DNA of 64,000 nt from Rhyacophila brunnea (GCA_022495005.1 JAGYXB010001997.1:1984001-2048000), one strand, 5' to 3'; positions 1 through 11,818 are shown, counted from the first letter of the stretch. Translations and numbers: made by a program. The notes: generated by a model from the letters alone, not told the origin.

Positions 1-819
1 ATCATTGAGTTTTCCACGTGCACTCACGACATATCGCGGTGAGAGACGTCTCATCTGGACAAGCTCTTAATGTTTAATGCCTGTGTTTTTTTTTCAATTT
101 TATCCCTCCATTTTGTACCAGTTTGACCAGATCTTCGACCGTCTTATTACTGCACCCGCTGAATCTGAAAGACATTATTAATTGTCATCGTTTATTATTT
201 CGATTATTTTTATAACATTTGTGTATAAATTAAAAAGTACATCTCTTCTGGTCTTGTTTCCATGAAGGTTTTGAAAGTCTACATCTGCCATATTGTTCAA
301 ACTAAAATTGTACCACTCCTTGCATAAAATTGGATAATCGAGAAGTAGACGGAGGACGTCCTGATTGCATCTGTCATATCGCTAGTCTAAAATAAGTAAA
401 ATAGTCTATAAAGTATAAAATGTCATATTTTAAATACTCTTTGCACATTGGCTAACTTTTCTAAGTCTAACTATAATAAGTTGAGACGTATGTGACATTA
501 CTTTTTTGTAAACTAAAAAACTAGAAATCAATTAATAAATATCTTTCGTCACTTTTTTTCAATTTTATGAATCATGGCATAGATAATTTGTCACAATTTT
601 GATCGCGTAATTATAAAAATATTGTTTATGCGCATTTTTAATTAATCACGAAAAAAAATGATGAAATGATATAGGTAATACTATGTTAGCATACTGTGTG
701 TCAATGACACTGTCGGTCGCCCACATCCATTGATTAATGATTAATTCACAAAAAAAGTAATTAACTTTTGACAAGTGATTTTACTATGATATGTAGGTAC
801 CTAATGTGGTTCGGAAATT
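1..819. other. AT-rich non-coding DNA, nothing recognised
   Basis: No open frame of note, tRNA-like box or inverted repeat was seen. It is AT-rich filler upstream of the first dispersed repeat. Confidence 0.4.
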
Positions 820-1480
820 CTAATAAACCAACTAGTACATAATTCTTACTATCATTTAATATCGAAATACCACAATTAAGGTAAATAATTAATTGTAAGT
901 ATTATAAAACTATTATGTAGTCTATTTCTTTTATTGTGTTAACATTCATGGTGGAAATGTATTGTATTATTAATTTAATTTAATAAGATTTAAAATTATT
1001 TATTTTGTTAGATTTAATACTGCCTCTATTTGCTCGATTGTCCATCAAGTGGTTATAATGTATTTTTATATTGTAAATTTTATAAACAATTATTAATTAA
1101 ATGTATTGTGTTATTAAAAATTGATACTTAAGTGTTTATTACTTTATATTTTTTTATTAATTAAGAATACTTGGTTTTATTGTCCTTTTAATGAGGTATT
1201 ATGAAATATTAATATGCAATTTTATTAATTTTAATATCTAATTGTTATTGACATAATATTCTTTGATAAGATACTTCAATGTATTGGTTGATTATTTTTG
1301 TCACTTTTTGAATTTGTTTTTATAAATGCCTGTTGTGTTAATGATAACATATTTAGTTGAAAATGTCCCTCTGAGGCGGACGAAACCGATATAATTAATA
1401 AAAGTGAAGTACGATAAAATGTGCGTTTTATTAAATTAAATTAATAATATTATTATGTACATGTTTATATATTTTAAAGT
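820..1480 (+). repeat. Dispersed repeat family 'GGCGGAC', copy A
   Basis: This shares several blocks with 14985-15690 and, reversed, with about 35925-36125: a head ending in CATTCATGGTGG, a CCATCAAGTGG block, and the core TTGAAAATGTCCCTCTGAGG followed by CGGACGAAACCG, then AAAAGTG and GCGTTTTATTAAATTAA. No coding capacity is visible. The core order (CTGA, GGAC, GAAACC, GGTC in the best copy) and the inverted arms in the minus-strand copy recall the hammerhead-like elements described at 44250 and 56345. The relationship is only an inference. It is non-autonomous and of unknown class. Confidence 0.6.
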
Positions 1481-1996
1481 GATGCTCCGCCTACTATAAG
1501 CGTCTAGTGAATGACTATGAAGCTTATATTTTAAAACAATGTATTTAACATTAACATTTTAATGTGTTTTAAATAATCTAAATCTATGTAGGTATCGAAA
1601 AACATTAAAAAGAAAGGTAAATATTTATAAAAGTCAAGGTAGGTTTACAATTATTATCTTATCTTGGTAACGTTTTATTGTAACGTTATGTTTATCTTTA
1701 AAATTTAGTTTAATAGTCATTGATTACGGTTAAATTTGACGAAAGACTCTTACTATTGAACCAAATGTTTAAATTCGTTAAGAAGAATAAGTCATATGGA
1801 CTAGAATCCGTAGGATGTGGTACATAGTTAAGAAATCAATTGTAAAATTTGCTATTTCAAAACCCTACCTAGTTTATTTGTACGATAGCGCGTCCTTTTC
1901 TAAGATAATTTTTTGCGCTAATTTTTAACGTTTTTATTTTTAACTATTACTGTAAAACAATCGAATAACGTCATATAAGCCGCTGTCCTTTTCATC
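1481..1996. other. Non-coding, nothing recognised
   Basis: AT-rich sequence without a supported feature. Confidence 0.35.
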
Positions 1997-2090
1997 AACA
2001 TCATCATCTGTCGGGGTCGATCCACTGATGGATGAAGGCCTCCTCTAGCTCTCTCCACTCATATCGGTCCCTAATTCTTTGCTGCCACAA
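1997..2090 (-). pseudogene. RTE-type LINE, extreme 3' fragment
   Basis: On the minus strand this reads WRELEEAFIHQWIDPD followed by a stop and ATGATGATG, which matches the C-terminus and TGA-repeat tail of the longer copy at 20894-21665 (GEAFIQQWIDPG, stop, TGATGATGAT). It is a severely 5'-truncated retrocopy, the usual product of aborted target-primed reverse transcription. Confidence 0.75.
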
Positions 2091-2754
2091 AAGATAGAAA
2101 AGGTAAACAAAAATTGGGACGCCGTGAAAGAATTTTCATACACTAAAAGCGCAGTAAACCGAACAAGTTTAAATACTACGTAGTAAATACGCGTCGACAT
2201 TCTATAGGTAGTATCAGATTATTGAGTCTGTAATCATATCTAAAATTTGTAAGGACATAAATTAGGTACTTTGGAGAAATATAAAAGATCTAATAATTTG
2301 GTTTATTCTATTTTTTTTTTAAATTGAGTTGAATATAAACAAATTGCTGTGCATAACTATACACTGCACGTGTAAATATAATATTATAACATATCGAACG
2401 CTGTCCCTGTGTGTATTATTTTTCTTTTAGTTTGATATTTAATCGTTTACCTCCATCCAGTAGGCAGTATTCGCCACTTTTCAACACTCTATAAGAACGG
2501 CTTCATTAAAATAGGATAAGCTCATAATACATGTATAGTATGCATCACGTGTATCAAAATGATACAAAAGTAACTGGAAAGCTTCTGAGAAAACAGGGTT
2601 GTGACTTGTGGCTGTGGAGCATAATGAAGTGATAAGGGATGGGATGTATATTATGGTTATTTTCAGTATTCAAGAATCGTAAGAAGTGAAACTTATTGGC
2701 TTTCAATATCATAAGAAGAAAGGGTAAATAATGTATAATAGAATAAAATTTTAA
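2091..2754. other. Non-coding, nothing recognised
   Basis: AT-rich, with no motif that I can support. Confidence 0.35.
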
Positions 2755-3215
2755 ATAATTACAAGATAAAAAGAACTTTTTTTATACTTACAACGTTTTT
2801 AAATTGTCTGTTGAATCATATAAACTTGACTTGACTAGCTTAAACGATCAAAAAAATTTGTACTTGATAGAAATGCTGAATAATGAAATGTCATTTCATA
2901 TTGATTTCTAAAGTAACGAACATATATATATATAATTTAACGATTTAGTTGCTAGGACCCCCTAGCAACCAATGATGGTATCGAAATAACTTTTTATACA
3001 AAACAGAATTAACCAAAAATTAATTCAATTCTACTTAAAGATGGCTAAACGTATTAAAAAATGCATTGACACCGTGTTCTGATATATTCTAAAAGTTTAA
3101 AATGTCTAGCTAGTCGGGAAGTTAGTTAAAAATCGATTGCAAGATTTGTACCGGACAAACAACAACCGGACAAATAAGAATACGACCTAAGAAAAACGTT
3201 GTAAAATACATGAAA
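2755..3215 (+). repeat. Two-copy dispersed repeat, copy A (partner at 49600-50085)
   Basis: Shared blocks in order with the partner: AAAAGAACTTTTT, ATCATATAAACTTGAC, TTTAGTTGCTAGGACC, AGCAACCAAT, ACAAAACAGAATTAAC, CTAGCTAGTCGGGAAGTTAG, AAATCGA, and GGACAAACAA. A short hairpin, GTTGCTAGG...CCTAGCAAC, sits in the middle. It has no open frame and no recognised class, and divergence between the copies is moderate, with small indels. Confidence 0.65.
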
Positions 3216-3354
3216 CTACGCTCACTAATTATTTTAATTTTATGAATATTATGAACCAATGTCATTCTATAGTGCTTTGATAAAAGTCCTTTCATAGAAA
3301 TATTAGTAGGTGTTAATTTGTATGAATTATAACTTTTAGATTAACGAGAAGCTA

Positions 3355-3655
3355 ATAAAGCGAACCAAGCAGCTTCTCATCATGCTGAGAGTGAAGAAGT
3401 GATGATGGACCTGACTCGGCCACGTGCTGCAGACGCCTGAAGACAATTCCAATCCGTTTGCCTGTTCTTCAAGCCAACTGGATTGAGACGGCATGCTGGA
3501 AGGTCGCTAAATATTATCTACAGTATGTATACAGCAGAGCTACGGGATACTGGCATGCCCTGGAATGACGCAAAAAGACTGGCGACAAACAAGGATTCTT
3601 TGAGGCTCCGTATGGTGTCCATATAGGTACTCCAACTCCAAGCGGACATGGCTAA
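3355..3655 (+). pseudogene. Decayed LINE reverse-transcriptase C-terminus (same family as 13553-13945)
   Basis: Translated in shifting frames, this shows the tail of an endonuclease/reverse-transcriptase polyprotein: a CLFFKPTG block, a GMLEGR block, and a terminal part corresponding to WNDAKRLATNKDSLRLRMVSI. The same order occurs on the minus strand at 13553-13945 (FFKPIGFRRPGR, WNEARRLASDRDYWRRRV). Stops and frameshifts are frequent, so it is non-functional. It is a LINE remnant; the clade is uncertain. Confidence 0.6.
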
Positions 3656-4454
3656 ATGAGAAGAGGTATTAACTATTACTTATTAGTCATCTGTATTTTT
3701 TATTGTATTTTAAATAGTTTGCATCTATACCAACTTGTCTCTTCATATAATTATTTAAAGTTTAAGCTCTTGATCTGACATATGGATTTGTGGATATAAT
3801 ATATTATTATAATATGCGGGCTAGTTAATCCGGAACCCCTATTCGCTAAAATTCTTTATTAATTAATTATTATTTTACTAGATATTATAACTACTACGTG
3901 TAATAGTAGCCGTGTAAATTAATGAATGTCAAACGTCAAGACATATTAGTAAACTATACATATGACAGCTATCTCTCCAATCAAAACGTCGACGTAAAAC
4001 AATGTAATTATTATTTATTTTATTTTCAGTTCGATCCGCAAACAAGTTCATTGCTTTTTTGTTTATTCGAAGGTTGTCACGGGCGGAAAGGTAAATGAGG
4101 GGCGATATTAAAGTTTCTTTTTATCAAAATTATATTAAATTCATTCGGGATGTGTATATATATGCTAATGAGGCTTAAATTGTTTCGCTGTGTTCATAAA
4201 AACGAATTCACTACTAAAAAGTCTATGTTCAGTTTGTGCTCACTGGTATTCTAAGAATATAAAACCTAATTGGCTGCAAATTGTTCAGTATCAATCAGCC
4301 GACACCTCATTGGCGTAAGTTGGCCAATAAACAGGCCTGATTGTTTTACAAATATTCAAAAATATATATCCATTAAACTTATTCGAAATTAAATAAAAGC
4401 TTAGCGTATAATATATTTTCTCTCTCGTCTAGGTTCCATAATAATAATTTCGAT
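3656..4454. other. Non-coding, nothing recognised
   Basis: AT-rich; no supported feature. Confidence 0.35.
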
Positions 4455-4640
4455 TAAACTTCCAACGAATTATTCCCCAATATAGGCCATTGCCTCATCC
4501 AGGATCTGCCCCCGTCTATGTATGTCCAAAGTTGCTTCTCTACAGTTTTATACTCCTAAGAGTCCTAAGGTATTGATACTATCCTTTCATCTTGAACGAT
4601 GTCAACCAGGTCTTCTTTTACTTTTCGGCTTACAGGATGT
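4455..4640 (-). pseudogene. LINE C-terminus scrap
   Basis: On the minus strand a degraded frame ends with a GADPG-like C-terminus, then a stop and GGCAATGGCCTATATTGGGG. The ADPG/DPG ending after a tryptophan-containing stretch is the usual C-terminal end of these endonuclease/RT polyproteins. Only the last roughly 60 codons can be made out, with frameshifts. Confidence 0.45.
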
Positions 4641-4979
4641 TAGTTTTGTAAATAGTACATTATAAAATGCAAATGGCCCAACTGAGGCGGCCTAATTTTA
4701 TGAAGTTATAATATTTGACACACATTGATATTTTACAATGGTATCTATATTTCGCCGAAGATATATTATTAAGCTGTTGAAGTTTGCACAGTATATTGTG
4801 TCAACCAACATCTCATTGAAGGTAGATGTACCGCAATTTGCAGAATAGTAACAAATTTGTAATTACCATTATATTACGCAATATCGCCACAATTCAGTGC
4901 AAGACTCGAATATGACACCTCATCCTTATAATATTACCTTTTCTGACACAACTGTAAAAAAAAACATGTATAACATTAA

Positions 4980-5485
4980 GGGCGGACGTGCTCAGCGTGG
5001 GTCAAAATGGAGCTTTTTTTCTATTTTCAAAGCATGATTCTGGACATACCGTAAACGTTGTAGATAATCTATTTGTATAATTTTGAAACCTTATTATCCT
5101 TTATATTTATTTTAAACATTTGATGACTGCATAAAGTATTTTTTTTTACATAAAATAGTATTCTTTTAAACCTCTCGCTCTAATGTTTTCAAATATAGTC
5201 ATATTTCGGTACATAACTGTGCAGTGGTGTTAAGATTTTTTACATTTACTAATTTTTAAATGCATTTATAAAACGATTAGCATAATTTATTACGAGATAA
5301 TTTTTGTAAAATATTCACGATAAAAAATTATATTGATAATCTCTGTGATCCCAAATTTGACAAGAATTAGGCATTTTATTATTCAAAAAATTGGCAAGAT
5401 TAACACGTTTGTAGATAATTCTAAAGATACATTATAAGCTATGTCTTTGACTATTCAAGTGTGATAAACATCCTATGAATAATGC
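4980..5485 (+). repeat. Single arm of the 1.39-kb foldback element
   Basis: Begins GGGCGGACGTGCTC and follows the left arm of the palindrome at 37743-38424 for about 500 bases (TCATATTTCGGTACATAACT, GTGCAGTGGTGTTAAGATTT, CACAAATTTGACAAGAATTAGGC-type blocks). Homology stops after GTGATAAACATCCTATGAATAATG, before the arm's inner third. No inverted partner is nearby, so it is either a broken copy or a solo-arm form. Confidence 0.8.
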
Positions 5486-6455
5486 GTTTTTGTTTATTTG
5501 GCTAGATAGAGTGTTATCATTCAATAATATTTCGGATAATAAAATAGAACTGTATATATTACCAAGCGCTATATAAAAACTAAAAACTACGACGAAATGT
5601 CAATATAGGTAGGTTGGTACTGTAATTTACTTGTGCTTCTTTACGAATTTCATTAATCCTTTCCGACGCCATGATGACAATCATACAAATGTCCTCACGT
5701 ACCTACTAAAAACTGCGCCAAACTCTCTCATTCTCCCGTGACCTTCACCACAAACAAATGGACAATTGAGGTTTAATCACTGATCAGCGTATACATAAAG
5801 CCCAAATGAAGTAAATACAAAGTTAATAAAAAAATCCATAATTTCTTAAGGTACCCTATGTTACTTTTAAGAGATCCCTCGCAATATACTTGTCGCTTGT
5901 CGTGGTAAGAAACGAAATATCGATTGTAAGTATTATCATGTGACGCGATCTCCATAACAACTAACTACTCTACCCTGTGCACGTATCAGACAACCATCGA
6001 TTAGCAACCAATGGAGATAATAACTAAGTTATTATTTCAGTTAATATCTGACTTAGGTATCCTTCGAACATCTTTAGTGGTGTTTTTTATTAAAAATGTA
6101 TATTTCAAATATATGCATATTTTGAAAGTTTTAAATATTTAGGTACTTATTATGTACATTTATAATTCATAAAAGAATATTACTAATAGTCACACATGTA
6201 TAGATGCATGATATTGAAATGAAAAAATGTTGTCCATGTAGAACACGCATGTGTGGTTGGAAAAGTTACGAATCCGAGCATGTTGTTTTCTAATTTGTTT
6301 TCCAAATTATTTAAGCATTGTTAATTCACTTATTGCAATGTCATTGCTACTTGATGGTATATCTTGAAAACCTCCTGTAAAGGTGCAATAACTTGTCGAT
6401 AGTACAATAAAAATAAATGAGATATGCTAACAATCACACAGTAGTAAATGTTCTC
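5486..6455. other. Non-coding, nothing recognised
   Basis: AT-rich; no feature supported beyond chance open frames. Confidence 0.35.
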
Positions 6456-6857
6456 ATATCGTGGGTATTCTGCGAAAAAGCACTAAGTCAAAATTTTGCT
6501 GTTTTGACTTAATGGTGAGGTAATCCTATTAAGAGTACGCTCTATAGTCTACAAAACACACACATATCATATCTATAAAACTGGCGAAGATAATTTATGT
6601 TATAAGTCAAAAAGACTTTCATCTATTCAGAGAAAAAGCACTAAATGGACTTGGTGCATTTGCTTCTCTTATTCTCAGGCTATATTAACAAAATTCTGCG
6701 TGCGAAACTGCACTAAGTCATACTCAAAGCAATATCGCAGAAAGGAATTTGCCTTTTATATATATAAAAAAAGTTAAGACCGTCCAAACTTTCAAACTCA
6801 ATTACCTCAAAACTAGTATTTTTGACTTAATGCTTATTCGCAGAATACCCACGATAT
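6456..6857. mobile_element. MITE-like element with terminal inverted repeats
   Basis: The left end ATATCGTGGGTATTCTGCGA is the exact reverse complement of the right end. Inside the ends, AAGCACTAAGTCAAAA on the left pairs with TTTTTGACTTAATGCTTATT on the right. The element is about 400 bp and has no coding capacity. GCACTAAGTCA recurs internally near 6712. The flank is TA-rich, so I could not define a target duplication with confidence. Confidence 0.75.
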
Positions 6858-7644
6858 ATATATAATAAAGAATAATTTTAAATTAAATTCTATAAGAAAC
6901 TATCCATTTCTAAGCATTTAAAATAATAATAGTGGTTAATGTTATATAAAGCATTCATTATACTTATTATAACTGCGTCAATCGTAGTCCACCTCATTCG
7001 AACCATAGCAAACAATTGGTAGGTCATTGGTCCGCAGTAGACAATGCAGACAGTACGGGACTTACCTACCTAGGACCTAATGAAATATAAAATAAAAATG
7101 GAATATTATTGTCATGTATTATTATTAATAGTTAATTTAACAAAATATAGATATCCCACTTACGTCTGGGATCTAGGACGACTCACAGCGTATTACAAAA
7201 CCCTTATTTTCACATAGTCATGCAGCGGAATTGTCGTGGCCTACATTGATGTACCTTTTGACAACCTCAATTCAATGTCTAACATGCAGCGTGCATTGCC
7301 AATCCCTACTTATGCACTATCGGTATATCGATGTAACTTTTGATAAGATAATATAGTGCCAAATCTTACTCACGAATTTGATTGATCGCATTTATGAAAA
7401 AATGAAAATATTCCCCGTTGGTATTATATGTGATTTGAGTAATAATTGTAGAAAATTTAAAAAACCTTCGATAGAAAATTATTTATTTGTTTAGCTTATT
7501 CATTGTAAGTTAACACCTATATACATGAATAGCTATAATAAGTGTCATGCTTAATAATTATTTATCCTCTCGTATGGTGGCAGGCTGTATAGTGTTTGCC
7601 AACATAATAAGAAGCATAGAAAAAAGCCACAGATAGGAATGTCA
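6858..7644. other. Non-coding, nothing recognised
   Basis: No supported feature. Confidence 0.35.
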
Positions 7645-7955
7645 TATCCAGGAAACTCAGAAATAATGTGAACTGAAATACTTAATAGGCGTGGAGTAAA
7701 ATAGGCAACCGATCTTAAGTATGGAAGAATAATATATGGGATAAACTAAAACTTCGTTCTGACTACTGCTCTCGGTTTATACAGTAATGCTCATCCAATA
7801 TTGGTGTGTTTAAAGGTTGCAACACACATTATTGCACGTCTATAATGTGTGGCTAATTTTCGTAAGACACTCACACATTCAAAACCCTGCGTCAAAATGT
7901 AGTGTATTGGGGAATAGCCTATCGGACTTCTATTTATTAATCTGTTCTGTGATAA
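7645..7955 (+). repeat. Dispersed repeat family 'ACTCACACATTCAAA', copy 1
   Basis: Blocks shared with 26275-26945, 57160-57475 and (reversed) 22515-22740: AACTCAGAAATAATG, AACCGATCT, ACTGCTCTC, TTATTGCACGTCTATAATG, ACTCACACATTCAAAACCCT, GCGTCAAAATGTA, ATAGCCTATCGGA, and CTGTTCTGTG. No protein frame is present. It is a moderately old non-autonomous repeat of unknown class. Confidence 0.7.
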
Positions 7956-8499
7956 TATCGAAAGAAAATATCTGATATCGTCACCGTATCAAAACTCGGT
8001 ACCGTATCAAAAAGAAATCATATATATCTGTTTGGTATTTAGCGTCGCATAAAATATTACATATTATTATAAAATACGGTACCTGAAGTATATATCTGAA
8101 AACCCCCATTAAATTTTCAATTATATATAATATATGATGAATACTTTTCAGTTGACGACTGCTGAAGTTGATTCAGATATCAAATTTTTATATATTGTTT
8201 AAAAGCTTAATCTTGTATGTCGTTTTTTTTCTTTTTGCGACATGACTGTTGCGATATTTCGGTGAACCCCCTATTAATATTACAGGATTTTCCAAGCTAC
8301 CGTGAATCTAAGCGTTTAGTCACTTTTTTAAATATATAGTTATGGTTTACCATAATGTGAATCCCTTAAATAATGGTAGGTTAAAATAATGGATGTATGA
8401 TAAACCGCAAATATTCATTTCACTGATCAGGATTTTTAGTACATTTTTAGATTTATAGATGGTTTTCCTGGAAGATAACTAATACTAGCCAATGGTGAA
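7956..8499. other. Non-coding, nothing recognised
   Basis: CGTATCAAAACTCGGTACCG and CGGTACC words recur around 7985-8090, but no defined element could be outlined. Confidence 0.3.
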
Positions 8500-8600
8500 T
8501 ACGATGGATCTATGGACTAATGGCGTAGTCTGGGATGACTCAAAACGGGTAGCGAGCGACAAGGCTTCTTGGAGGCGCCGGGTGGTGTTCATCTACATAT
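8500..8600 (+). pseudogene. LINE C-terminal scrap (family of 13553-13945)
   Basis: Reads VWDDSKRVASDKASWRRRVV, matching the last coding block of the LINE at 13553-13945 (TWNEARRLASDRDYWRRRV). About 30 codons remain. The DNA that follows (8601-8790) is a more GC-rich block of unknown origin. Confidence 0.6.
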
Positions 8601-9149
8601 TATTATATATTGGTGTTCACACCTAATGAGCAGACATTGAGAATAAACAAATGGTTAATAGAAAAGGGACAATCAATGGTTTTGTTGACTCGCCGCCTAC
8701 TCGAAAGGGTGGGTTTCCATTGTCCATCAAGATTTACGCGAAACCAAACTTTGTACCATGGCAGTCGTAGCGCTTCAAGTATGCACAAAACTCTTTTATT
8801 CGACGCTCTTGTTTAAATTATTATAATATGTATTTCTCCACTGTTGATCATTTTAATAATTCACCTGTTTCATTTAAACGCGCTATCTCCAAAATTTTGT
8901 ATAAATAGATATATTTTTTTTATGTTACTTTTTTGTATATAATTTAATTAGTATTCATTATTCTTCCTCTTTTTTCTCATGTAATTTTCTCATGTAATTT
9001 CTTTATATGTATGTTATTCTTACTCTCTATCTTGTTAGGCTTAACTATATTATAATGTATACATGGAAACTTTGCTGGTTGCAATAACTTTTAATTATTA
9101 TATTTTAAATTTTTGTGATCAATGTGTAACTGTTTGTTTCCTTAATAAA
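8601..9149. other. Unassigned non-coding DNA
   Basis: The 8610-8785 part is relatively GC-rich and contains short overlapping open frames on both strands, none with a recognisable domain. The rest is AT-rich. Around 8967-9000, TTTTCTCATGTAATT is repeated in tandem twice. Confidence 0.35.
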
Positions 9150-9298
9150 TAAAAACCCCACCCAAGAGTTCTAGGTTCGATTCCCGGTGAGGAAACAATA
9201 TTTATGTGTTTTTCTCAAAGCATGGGTGTTTGTGATTGTTCAAAATTACTAACGACAAGGCAAAGACATGGTTATTAATAATTTAAAAAAAATGTTAT
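9150..9298 (+). repeat. tRNA-derived SINE (family 1) with a LINE-like tail
   Basis: A Pol III B box (GGTTCGATTCC) at about 9174-9184 is followed by GGTGAGG, TTTTTCTCAAAGCATGGGTG, and GTTTGTGATTGTTC, the body shared by other family-1 SINEs at 17640, 27112 and 49440. The tail GGCAAAGACATGGTTATTAA followed by TAATTTAAAAAA closely matches the 3' end of the R1/I-like LINE at 28585-28625. The tRNA head is truncated, and the A box is not clear. Confidence 0.65.
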
Positions 9299-9335
9299 TA
9301 ATCTACCTAATGGATATATATGGTAAACCGTAAAT

Positions 9336-9640
9336 ATGTTGAAGAAAAATCCAGATATACAAAACACTGCTGAGGTCAGTTCTCAGATATAGATCAGAAT
9401 ATTGGGTCATCAGCAAAATTCTGAAAACGATCTTCTGATTTTCGAACGAAAAATCCTGAGAGCAATATTTGGAGCAAATAATGAAGATGGAGTGTATCGC
9501 ATACGTTACAATCATAAAGTCTACGAGATATTTAGGGAATAATTTAAGCCATCAAAATTTCTCGACCAAAATGGGCCGGTCATGTTCAACGAATGGATCT
9601 GGGCTGAGCAGTTCGGAAGGGTTTGTATGTGAAGCCATCT
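9336..9640 (+). pseudogene. Decayed LINE reverse-transcriptase C-terminus
   Basis: In shifting frames this reads TLLRSVLRYRSEYWVIS, then IFERKILRAIFGANNEDG, VYRIRYNHKVYEIF and PKWAGHVQRMD. This is the typical 'L...YGSE.W' plus 'RR...R.WAGHV.RM' pattern of the RT C-terminal region in LINE polyproteins. Frameshifts and stops make it a pseudogene. The exact clade (RTE or jockey-like) is unresolved. Confidence 0.6.
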
Positions 9641-11159
9641 AAGCGGAGAATTTATTATCTTGATATAATATTGATTTACGGGCAATTCTCGAAGAGGAGA
9701 CCTTCTTGATCGCCGTAAAATGCCGTAGACTTTTTGAAAGCTGGGAATATTTCCCTCGTAGATGCCAAGTCGCTTAAGAAGCTCTCCCGTTTCAATCGAT
9801 ATGTAGGGACACTCCTAGAGGATGACTGTATCCTGCAATTCACCACATAAATAAGTCAGAGATTCTGTTAAGCCAAGCTGACAGAGCTTGATAGACAATT
9901 AGTGTCGATCAAAAAATATTGGTATACAATTATTATACGAGGGATTTATTTCTGAAAAAAATCCAATAATCAGTATCGCCATCGAAAAAAAATATTTATA
10001 CTTGTTTTATTACCTAGGCATAATATGACGCATGAGCATTTAGAATCCAGAATTAGAGAATTATTATGGAGGATATATTGGATTGGGTAAGGTGACTTGA
10101 TGAGACCAAGGTAGAGGTGAGTTGGAAATACTGTCACCAGTTTGTGTACTCAAGTTTCGGATGAAACTACCCATACTAAGTATTTGTGGCCCAATAAACT
10201 TATTTCAAAAAACTTGTGATGGTATCATCGCAAGTCGCTGTCCTGTGCACTCGCCAGTTGGTAGACTTTCAACACTATTGACATTAAATGCGCACAAACG
10301 AAATAGCACTTGAATATAGGTAGTATATGCGTTCGAATGAGACAATAATAATAGGTCATAAATTTTGTGTCGCAGCACAGTGGTGAGATGACGCACAGGC
10401 TTAGGCTTGTTATATACCGCTCAAAAAATATTTAAAATTAAAAAAAAAACACTGTTATTCATTTTTGTTAACAATAATATTGTAACCTAACAGAAAAACA
10501 ACTCATAAATTTAAAATATTATAATAAATGGGACTTTTCGACAAGCGGAGCTCAGCGTATTTTTAGCGATTATATTGAAGCCGAAACACAATCTGAGTTC
10601 CATGAGCCGATACGTATTTTAAAATACTAATAATATAGAGTTGGTTTTAGTTTCAGTTGAGTATGTAACTTTTGTCGCAGACGCACGCCAAACGATCTAT
10701 ATAGTATTCCAAATACTAGTTTTGGAACAAGTTTATATACTAAGTATTTTTTTATACTGGTAGTAAGTATACTTAGTCTACAAAATCGACCAGTTCTCTC
10801 TCTCTAGACAAGGTTGTCGGGGTGTTGAGCCGGATTATAATGACGACGTTCATGCAACATTGTGTGATTGAAAAATGTCTACCGTTATATCTGAGATTAT
10901 TTCTCTCTCTAAATAAACCATTTAACTGCGCTTCTGTGGACTGTATGAAGGTGGGTTAAGGATTTGGATGTTGGTAAGAGACAGCGGAAGAAGGGAAATC
11001 CGGACTGCTGGCTCTTGAGGCGCTTCTCTGACTTCCGGCTCCTGCACGCACATACTTGTAGCTGATTGTTATGTATAGCACTCTCACTTCCACATGGATC
11101 AACAGGAACTTTCTTTATAATAAATGATAACACTTAGTGGGTACCTAACGAATTTTATG
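9641..11159. other. Unassigned non-coding DNA
   Basis: I could not assign any element to this 1.5-kb stretch. The 10122-10396 and 10909-11133 segments carry short overlapping frames on opposite strands with no motif. Confidence 0.35.
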
Positions 11160-11360
11160 ATGACGCGTGGCGGTCTTTATGCAGCACGATTAAACCGTCA
11201 CTTATATGGAGTTCGTAATGGAGCTTCGCATGTTGTATTACATTTCACGATGGTCGCGATCGTGGTTTTGATGTAACTAACTTTATTAATCAGGATCGAC
11301 TGATGATCCGTGATTATATTGAGCGCCCAGACTTAGTTGTGACAATAATATGGATTTGAG
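11160..11360 (+). pseudogene. Possible coding relic of unknown origin with one frameshift
   Basis: One frame reads MTRGGLYAARLNRHLYGVRN and continues to about 11253. A second frame then carries on with FHDGRDRGFDVTNFINQDRL and IRDYIERPDLVV to about 11345. The composition of both segments looks protein-like, and the switch happens without a gap, as expected for a single frameshift in an old gene or transposon fragment. I do not recognise the family. Confidence 0.3.
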
Positions 11361-11439
11361 GTAAAAGGGAAATATTGAGACGAGGGCGACCATTATTGAC
11401 TCAACCGCCATTAATATAATTTATAATGTGTTTGCAACT

Positions 11440-11818
11440 GAATATAATGGCCCCTACAAGGGAGAGGCTGACAGAGCTCTAGCCTGGGGGGGTTGGCTCA
11501 AGATGGACAGGGCGTGGCCAGTCGACCAGATAAGTGAGAAAAACACATCACAAATTTGGTATAATATTAAAAAAGGTTACTATTTAAAATTATCGAGTTG
11601 TATGATACAATTTTGAATAATTGTGTATCGATACCTGAACAGGTCCATAATTCAAATGGATGTAGGTATACAAAAAAAAACACTAAATATACACATCAAT
11701 TTTACCCCGTACACCATTTTGAAAATACTACTGTAGATTTGTAGAGCGTCACACTGCCGTTATCCTTAGCGATAGGTAGCGGGCCGCCAAAGATCCTAGC
11801 CTGGGGGCTCGTAGTATG
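11440..11818 (+). mobile_element. GC-rich TIR element, copy A
   Basis: Homologous to the complete copy at 16519-16988: ATGGCCCC, GGCTGACAG, GACCAGATAAGTGAGA, ACACATCACAAATTTG, GTGTATCGATAC, CAAATGGATGTA, CGTACACCATTT, TCCTTAGCGATAGGTAG, and CCAAAGATCCTAGCCTG in the same order. The right terminal repeat is missing. A chance open frame lies across its left half; it is not a gene. Confidence 0.75.

Noticed and set aside
1371..1395. A true hammerhead in copy A of the 'GGCGGAC' family
   Set aside because: There is no room for stem II, the GTC triplet is missing in this copy, and the bases flanking the core do not pair. It is kept only as a speculative relative.
8603..8816. Overlapping open frames on both strands (about 60-70 codons)
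   Set aside because: They cover the same bases in opposite directions, lack any motif, and lie beside a LINE scrap in slightly GC-richer DNA, where stops are rarer by chance.
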